Below, in pieces: positions 60,272 to 64,000 of a stretch of DNA of 64,000 nucleotides. The DNA comes from Pelagicoccus sp. SDUM812003 (GTDB taxonomy: Bacteria > Verrucomicrobiota > Verrucomicrobiia > Opitutales > Opitutaceae), in contig NZ_JARXHY010000001.1 of the NCBI RefSeq assembly GCF_031127815.1, forward strand, positions 310,001-374,000, written 5' to 3'. Each line of letters begins with the position of its first letter. Position 1 is the stretch's first letter. Below the pieces are notes generated by a model. The model saw only the letters and a program-made list of their open reading frames with translations, did not search any database and was not told the DNA's origin. The position numbers and the translations under genes were made by a program.

Positions 60272-60809
60272 GTCGGTTTTCGCTTCTGAACGGGCCAGAA
60301 AGGGCTTCACCTTGGTGGAGGTTCTAGTGGCGATTTCGCTGGCCGGGATGATTCTAGGGTTTTCGATCGGTAGTCTGGTGTTTTTGGCCCGCACTTCGCA
60401 AGGCGCCTGGAACTATCAGGACATGAACACGCAGAGCCGATTCGCTTTGGAGTCGTTCGCTTCCGATGCTCGCATGACCGAGGATGTTAACTCGATTTCC
60501 TCCTCCGCGGTTTCGTTGGAAGTCTACAACGCCGCCGGCGGCACCACGACCGTTCTCTACCAGTTCGTGCCTGATCGCAATGTGTTCGTGCGCGTGGTGG
60601 GCGGGGTGGAGAAGGTGCTGCTCAATGATGTGGAAACGCTGCAGCTGACCGGCTACACGCTGCGGCGAGCGACTACTTTGGATCGGCTTGAAGTGAAGGA
60701 AATCCAGTTGGAGGCGGTCATGCAGCGCGATGTGCTCACGACGACCAATACCAACGAGATCATTTCCGCTCGCTTCCTGATGCGCAATCGACCGGTCAGC
60801 AGCGGCTAG
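60246..60809 (+). CDS. Minor pilin-like prepilin (PilW-like)
   Basis: The 187-residue prepilin has the site RKG followed by FTLVEVLVAISLAGMILGFSIG and the +5 glutamate. Its head domain is about 140 residues with WNYQDMNTQSRFALESFASDARM, as in PilW/GspJ proteins, and later VLYQFVPDRNVFVRVVGG and ALTTTNTNEIISARFLMRN-like strands. It overlaps the upstream prepilin gene by 26 bp and is 35 bp before the PilX-like gene. Confidence 0.82.
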   Translation: MTTTTAPSKSVFASERARKGFTLVEVLVAISLAGMILGFSIGSLVFLARTSQGAWNYQDMNTQSRFALESFASDARMTEDVNSISSSAVSLEVYNAAGGTTTVLYQFVPDRNVFVRVVGGVEKVLLNDVETLQLTGYTLRRATTLDRLEVKEIQLEAVMQRDVLTTTNTNEIISARFLMRNRPVSSG

Positions 60810-60844
60810 AGTGAAACTTTGAAAGCAATATGGAGAGGTGTAGT

Positions 60845-62233
60845 ATGAAGAAAAGTATGTTGTCGGACAAGCGGGGGTCGGCATTGCTGGCGTCCGTGAT
60901 CATTGCTCTTGTGGTGGGGCTTTGGGTGGCCTCGGCGATTCAGTCGTCGCTCACCGAGTACAAGCTCTCGCTTCGTTACTTGGACATGCAGAAGGCCTTG
61001 AATCTAGCGGAGTCCGGTTTGGAGGAGGGCATACGCGCCTACAAGGCGAGCAATTGGACCGGGTGGAACTCGCATTCGAACGGCTACTACAAGGAGGAGT
61101 CCGTGGTAGCCCAGGATTGGGGGCTCGAGGGCACCATCAAGATTTTCATCACCAAGGGATCGAGCAGCCCTCAGCTGGCGGCCGAGGGCACGGTGACGAG
61201 CACCAACGGCACTACCGTTTCCAAGCAGATTCTCGTGAAGTTCAAGCGCAGCAGTCTCTTCTCCAACGGCTTGCTGTCGCGTCGCCAGATCATCATGAAC
61301 GGTACCGGCGTGACCGTCGATAGCTACGACTCGCGCTTGGGTGACTACACGCCGGCTCCTTCGGAGGCGAACCGCTTCGCCAATGGCAACGTCGGCTCGA
61401 TGATGCTGCACAATGAGGACCCTCTGCTGAATCAGGCGAATATCTATGGATATATTTCAGTCGCTGGAGAGTTCGACTTCGAGAAGTCGTTTCACAAGAA
61501 AGGGATTCTAGGCCCCTTGGGCTCGCCGGAGAGGTTTCAGGATCCGGATCGCGTGACGGAGGATTTCTATGCCGATTTGCCGCCGGTGGAGGTGCCGTCC
61601 TACGGAAGTTGGGACGATGTAAGGGACCTCAACGGCGGAGCCTCCGATATCAACGGACCGCTGACGCTTGGGGATCCCTCCGACACCACGCCTGCGGAAT
61701 ATCAGGCGGAGCGCATTTCTCTATCGGGAGCGGGCGATGTGCTGACCATCAACGGTCCGGTGACGCTCTTCGTGCGTCGCAATGTGAGCGTTTCGGGGAA
61801 CGGGGCCATCCGCGTGACCGAAAATGGCTCGTTGACGCTCTACTCCCAGGAGTCGCTCAGCATAACCGGAAACGGTTCTCTAGACGGCATGCAGAACGAG
61901 ACCAAAAAGCCCGAGAAGTTCATGATCTACAACACCACGCCCACCGAAGGCGGCACGAGCGTTGACGTGGCGGGTAACGGCAAGGTCTACGCGGTTGTGT
62001 ACGCTCCGAACTCGAACATCCACCTGCAGGGCGGCGGTTCGAGCGGCACGGTGCACGGATCGATGGTCGGCTGGGAGATCACGCTCAGCGGTGGCTACGC
62101 GTTCCACTACGACGAGGCCCTCGCGGATCTGGGCGGTGGCGGCACCATGGCCATCGAGCATTGGCGGGAGCTGAAGACCGATGCCGAACGCTTGCCGTTT
62201 GACAACGTCACCAATCTCAACGCCTACTTCTGA
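60845..62233 (+). CDS. PilX-like protein with long repetitive passenger domain
   Basis: The 462-residue protein (ATG at 60845; a second ATG 15 bp earlier also fits) lacks a standard prepilin G/F site but begins KRGSALLASVIIALVVGLWVA, a PilX N-terminal helix. The stalk motif MQKALNLAESGLEEGI follows. The remaining 370 residues are rich in glycine, serine, asparagine and threonine. They contain repeats near residues 295-380 (SGAGDVLTINGPVTLFVRR, VSGNGAIRVTENGSLTLYS, ITGNGSLDGM, VAGNGKVYAVVYAP) that look like beta-helix rungs, as in DUF7305-type domains. The head may be exposed at the cell surface. Confidence 0.75.
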   Translation: MKKSMLSDKRGSALLASVIIALVVGLWVASAIQSSLTEYKLSLRYLDMQKALNLAESGLEEGIRAYKASNWTGWNSHSNGYYKEESVVAQDWGLEGTIKIFITKGSSSPQLAAEGTVTSTNGTTVSKQILVKFKRSSLFSNGLLSRRQIIMNGTGVTVDSYDSRLGDYTPAPSEANRFANGNVGSMMLHNEDPLLNQANIYGYISVAGEFDFEKSFHKKGILGPLGSPERFQDPDRVTEDFYADLPPVEVPSYGSWDDVRDLNGGASDINGPLTLGDPSDTTPAEYQAERISLSGAGDVLTINGPVTLFVRRNVSVSGNGAIRVTENGSLTLYSQESLSITGNGSLDGMQNETKKPEKFMIYNTTPTEGGTSVDVAGNGKVYAVVYAPNSNIHLQGGGSSGTVHGSMVGWEITLSGGYAFHYDEALADLGGGGTMAIEHWRELKTDAERLPFDNVTNLNAYF

Positions 62234-62314
62234 TCCATCGAATCGAATTAATCTGCGAGCGGTCGGGCAATTGTATTGACAAAGGCCCGTTCGCTCGGAA
62301 TATCCGCCCCTCTT

Positions 62315-62575
62315 ATGGCAAATACCAAGTCAGCTATCAAAAACCATCGCAAGACGGTCGCGCGTACCCTGCACAACCGTTCGCGCAAGTCACGCATCAA
62401 GACGCTGGCCAAGAAAGTGCAGTTGCTAGCCGCTGAAGGATCCGACAAGGAAGCGCTCAAGAGCGCCGCTATCGAGTTCGTATCCGCAATGGATCGGGCA
62501 GCGAAGACCAATTTGATTCACGCCAACAAGGCGAACCGCGCCAAGGCGTCGGTTGCCAAGTACATTCTTGGTTAA
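62315..62575 (+). CDS. rpsT: 30S ribosomal protein S20
   Basis: The 86-residue basic helical protein with ANTKSAIKNHRKTVARTLHNRSRKS at its start and the end FVSAMDRAAKTNLIHANKANRAKASVAKYI is S20, which binds the 5' domain of 16S rRNA. The ATG at 62315 is chosen over a TTG frame 39 bp upstream. A TTGACA hexamer at 62276-62281 is a good -35 element with a weak -10 (AATATC near 62299), which would leave a very short leader. A strong terminator follows at 62598. Confidence 0.95.
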   Translation: MANTKSAIKNHRKTVARTLHNRSRKSRIKTLAKKVQLLAAEGSDKEALKSAAIEFVSAMDRAAKTNLIHANKANRAKASVAKYILG

Positions 62576-62597
62576 ACGTTTTTTCCTCCTCCCATCT

Positions 62598-62637
62598 AAG
62601 AGCCCCCATGCGTTTCGACGATGGGGGCTCTTTATTT
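62598..62637 (+). terminator. Rho-independent terminator of rpsT
   Basis: A perfect 12-bp stem, 62598-62609 with 62621-62632, has an 11-nt loop, followed by TTTATTT. Confidence 0.9.
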
Positions 62638-62718
62638 CCTAGATGCCCGCTGTCGTCCGATCCGCGCAGTCCGGCGTCGTGGCCCTCCTTGGCCCGAGTC
62701 ACTCAGATCAATCTCACT

Positions 62719-63531
62719 ATGAGCCAGAAATCGGCCTTTATCTCCTTCCCTCCAGGCTACTTGGGGAGTCAGCCCATGAAGTTTCCCTTGTTGGCGAACG
62801 ACGAGCGCTTGTTTGCCGTCAGCAAGCCCGCTGGCGTCTCCTGCTACCAGCATGAATGGACATTGGGCAAACCGGACTTCTCCATGGCTCTGCGGCGCGA
62901 GCTTCTCAATGGGAAGCCCCAGCTGGAGCGCCTGGGCGTGAAAGGGGTTTTTCGCGTCTACAACCTCGACGCCGAGCTGAGCGGGGCTCTGGTCTTCGCC
63001 AAGGACGAGGAGAACGAGGGGCTGTTGAAGAACGCCGCTGGCTCGGACCAGTTGAGGTTTCGTTTTCACTTGCTGGCCCGAGCGGAGACCGAAGAGCGGG
63101 AGTTCGCCTGCGATCTGCCGATCGCTCGCCATTTCCATGACAGGCGGATGCTGGTTTCGCACAAGACCGGGAAGAGGAGCGAAACGCGGTTCCGATTCCT
63201 GCGCCCCTTTGGACAATACCAGCTCTGGGAGGCGGAGTGTACGGAAATGCGCTTGCACCAGGTGCGCCTGCACGCCGCAGAATGCGGGCTGATGGTGGTC
63301 GGTGAGGAGTTGTACAGCGACGGAGGCCAGGTGTACCTTTCACGGCTCAAGCGCGGCTACCTGCCGAGCAAAGGACGGGAGCGGCCGATCTACCCGCATC
63401 TATGCGTTCACCTGGTTGAGGTGGGCTTCTCGTTGCCGGGCTTGGATCTCGAGCCGGTAATGGCTCCGCTGCCAAGTCGTTTCGAGACGCTGCTCAAGCG
63501 GCTGGACGAGCACCGGGGATCGCGTGGCTAG
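62719..63531 (+). CDS. RluA-like pseudouridine synthase family protein
   Basis: The 270-residue protein (ATG at 62719; the longer frame overlaps the rpsT terminator) has the pseudouridine synthase fold. [16 protein letters not shown] is motif I. Motif II reads [18 protein letters not shown], where RluA enzymes have HRLDRxTSG: the catalytic aspartate is kept but the arginine is replaced by asparagine. The region [23 protein letters not shown] is motif III. It should act on rRNA or tRNA uridines if active. The changes in motif II make activity uncertain. No S4 RNA-binding domain precedes it. Confidence 0.8.
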   Translation: MSQKSAFISFPPGYLGSQPMKFPLLANDERLFAVSKPAGVSCYQHEWTLGKPDFSMALRRELLNGKPQLERLGVKGVFRVYNLDAELSGALVFAKDEENEGLLKNAAGSDQLRFRFHLLARAETEEREFACDLPIARHFHDRRMLVSHKTGKRSETRFRFLRPFGQYQLWEAECTEMRLHQVRLHAAECGLMVVGEELYSDGGQVYLSRLKRGYLPSKGRERPIYPHLCVHLVEVGFSLPGLDLEPVMAPLPSRFETLLKRLDEHRGSRG

Positions 63532-63617
63532 TCGAGACTTTCTGCAATTTCTGCTTTACAGGTATTGGCAGAGCGCGCAGGTTCTCGGACTTTTCCAAAT
63601 TTCAAGGGACAATTCCT

Positions 63618-63713
63618 ATGGGTAATCTTAAGAAGAAACGCAGATTGAAGATGTCGAAGCACAAGCGTCGCAAGCGCTTGAAGTCGAATCGTCACAAGAA
63701 AAAGGCCTGGTAG
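63618..63713 (+). CDS. COX24/mS38 (AURKAIP1)-type mini ribosome-associated protein
   Basis: This 31-residue basic protein starts [20 protein letters not shown] and ends SNRHKKKAW. The [10 protein letters not shown] and NRHKKK segments match the AURKAIP1/COX24 domain of mitochondrial ribosomal protein mS38 and its bacterial counterparts in Bacteroidota and Verrucomicrobiota. Homologues associate with the small ribosomal subunit. AAGGGA (63604-63609) lies 8 bp before the ATG as a ribosome-binding site. Lysine and arginine make up more than half the residues. It ends 126 bp before a terminator. Confidence 0.85.
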   Translation: MGNLKKKRRLKMSKHKRRKRLKSNRHKKKAW

Positions 63714-63838
63714 TCTCGCCTGCGGTTAAGAGGCGCCCCCCTCGACGCGTTTCGTCAGAGTTCTCCGAACGCGAGACTCCGATCGACGTCGACCACTTGC
63801 GCTCCCTTTTCACAGGCGCCCAGTCTTCTAACAATTCC

Positions 63839-63871
63839 AAGCCCGAACTGAGACAGTTCGGGCTTTTTTTC
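63839..63871 (+). terminator. Rho-independent terminator
   Basis: A perfect 11-bp stem, 63839-63849 with 63855-63865, has a 5-nt loop and a run of seven T. It ends the transcript of the mini protein gene. Confidence 0.92.
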
Positions 63872-64000
63872 TGCTCCGTTCTCGCGGAAGCTCAGGGCCG
63901 CTCGATTTGCTGTCGACGCTCGGTACGGGCATTCCCTTAATCCGACTGAGCCTTGCGATTTCCAGGGTCGCTTTTAGCGGAACCCTTACAAATAAGGGGG
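63872..64000. other. Unassigned right edge of the window
   Basis: No coding frame, RNA or repeat was recognised in the last 129 bases. A gene could begin beyond the edge. Confidence 0.4.

Noticed and set aside
63714-63838. tRNA or small RNA after the mini protein gene
   Set aside because: No cloverleaf, T-loop or anticodon arm could be traced, only the trailing region before a terminator.

Overview
The window looks like chromosomal DNA of a free-living, Gram-negative, probably marine member of the Verrucomicrobiota (class Opitutia, Pelagicoccus/Coraliomargarita-like). This is an inference. It rests on moderately high GC, RNase Y in place of an RNase E system, Tat-exported Gfo/Idh/MocA oxidoreductases, a PL10 pectate lyase, an integron-type integrase with a long N-terminus, a COX24/mS38-type mini protein and lipoproteins and porins typical of an outer-membrane organism. 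No prophage, IS element, CRISPR array, rRNA or tRNA was recognised.

Layout. Positions 1-3660 are a tightly overlapping folate operon (pabB, pabC, folP, folB, and folK fused to a CoA-binding domain). Positions 3682-8266 hold a lone pilin, an Uup-type ABC-F ATPase and a long-chain acyl-CoA synthetase. Positions 8568-14982 are a compact plus-strand accessory cluster: two Tat-exported oxidoreductases, a DoxX membrane protein, a discoidin-like exported protein, an Agl23-type membrane glycosyltransferase-like protein and ApbE. It is followed by a convergent second DoxX protein and a BASS transporter. Positions 16704-26749 are housekeeping and envelope genes: a LysM amidase in an operon with a SET-domain methyltransferase and YggU, two HDOD proteins, RNase Y, a HisN-type phosphatase and a DEDD exonuclease. 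Positions 26853-39486 hold an SMP-30 lactonase, an integron-integrase pseudogene, a second ABC-F, an M1 peptidase, a PL10 pectate lyase, SufU/SufS, a DEAD-box helicase, a receiver-only regulator and a lipoprotein.

Positions 39718-50961 form a complete urea-acquisition island. Urease structural and accessory genes ureABCEFGD run on the minus strand, and the urea ABC transporter urtABCDE runs divergently on the plus strand. A 387-bp spacer separates them and carries a sigma-54-like TGGC-N8-TGCT element facing each way. A beta-barrel porin gene converges on urtE and may supply outer-membrane passage. Together these would bring urea through the outer membrane (inferred), bind and import it (UrtA-E), and hydrolyse it with nickel urease matured by UreDEFG.

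Positions 52563-57658 are gyrA and gyrB. Then come an Rrf2 regulator, a coiled-coil zinc-ribbon protein whose stop codon lies in the P1 helix of the adjacent RNase P RNA gene, a PilV/PilW/PilX-like minor-pilin cluster, rpsT, an RluA-like pseudouridine synthase and a 31-residue COX24/mS38-like basic protein.
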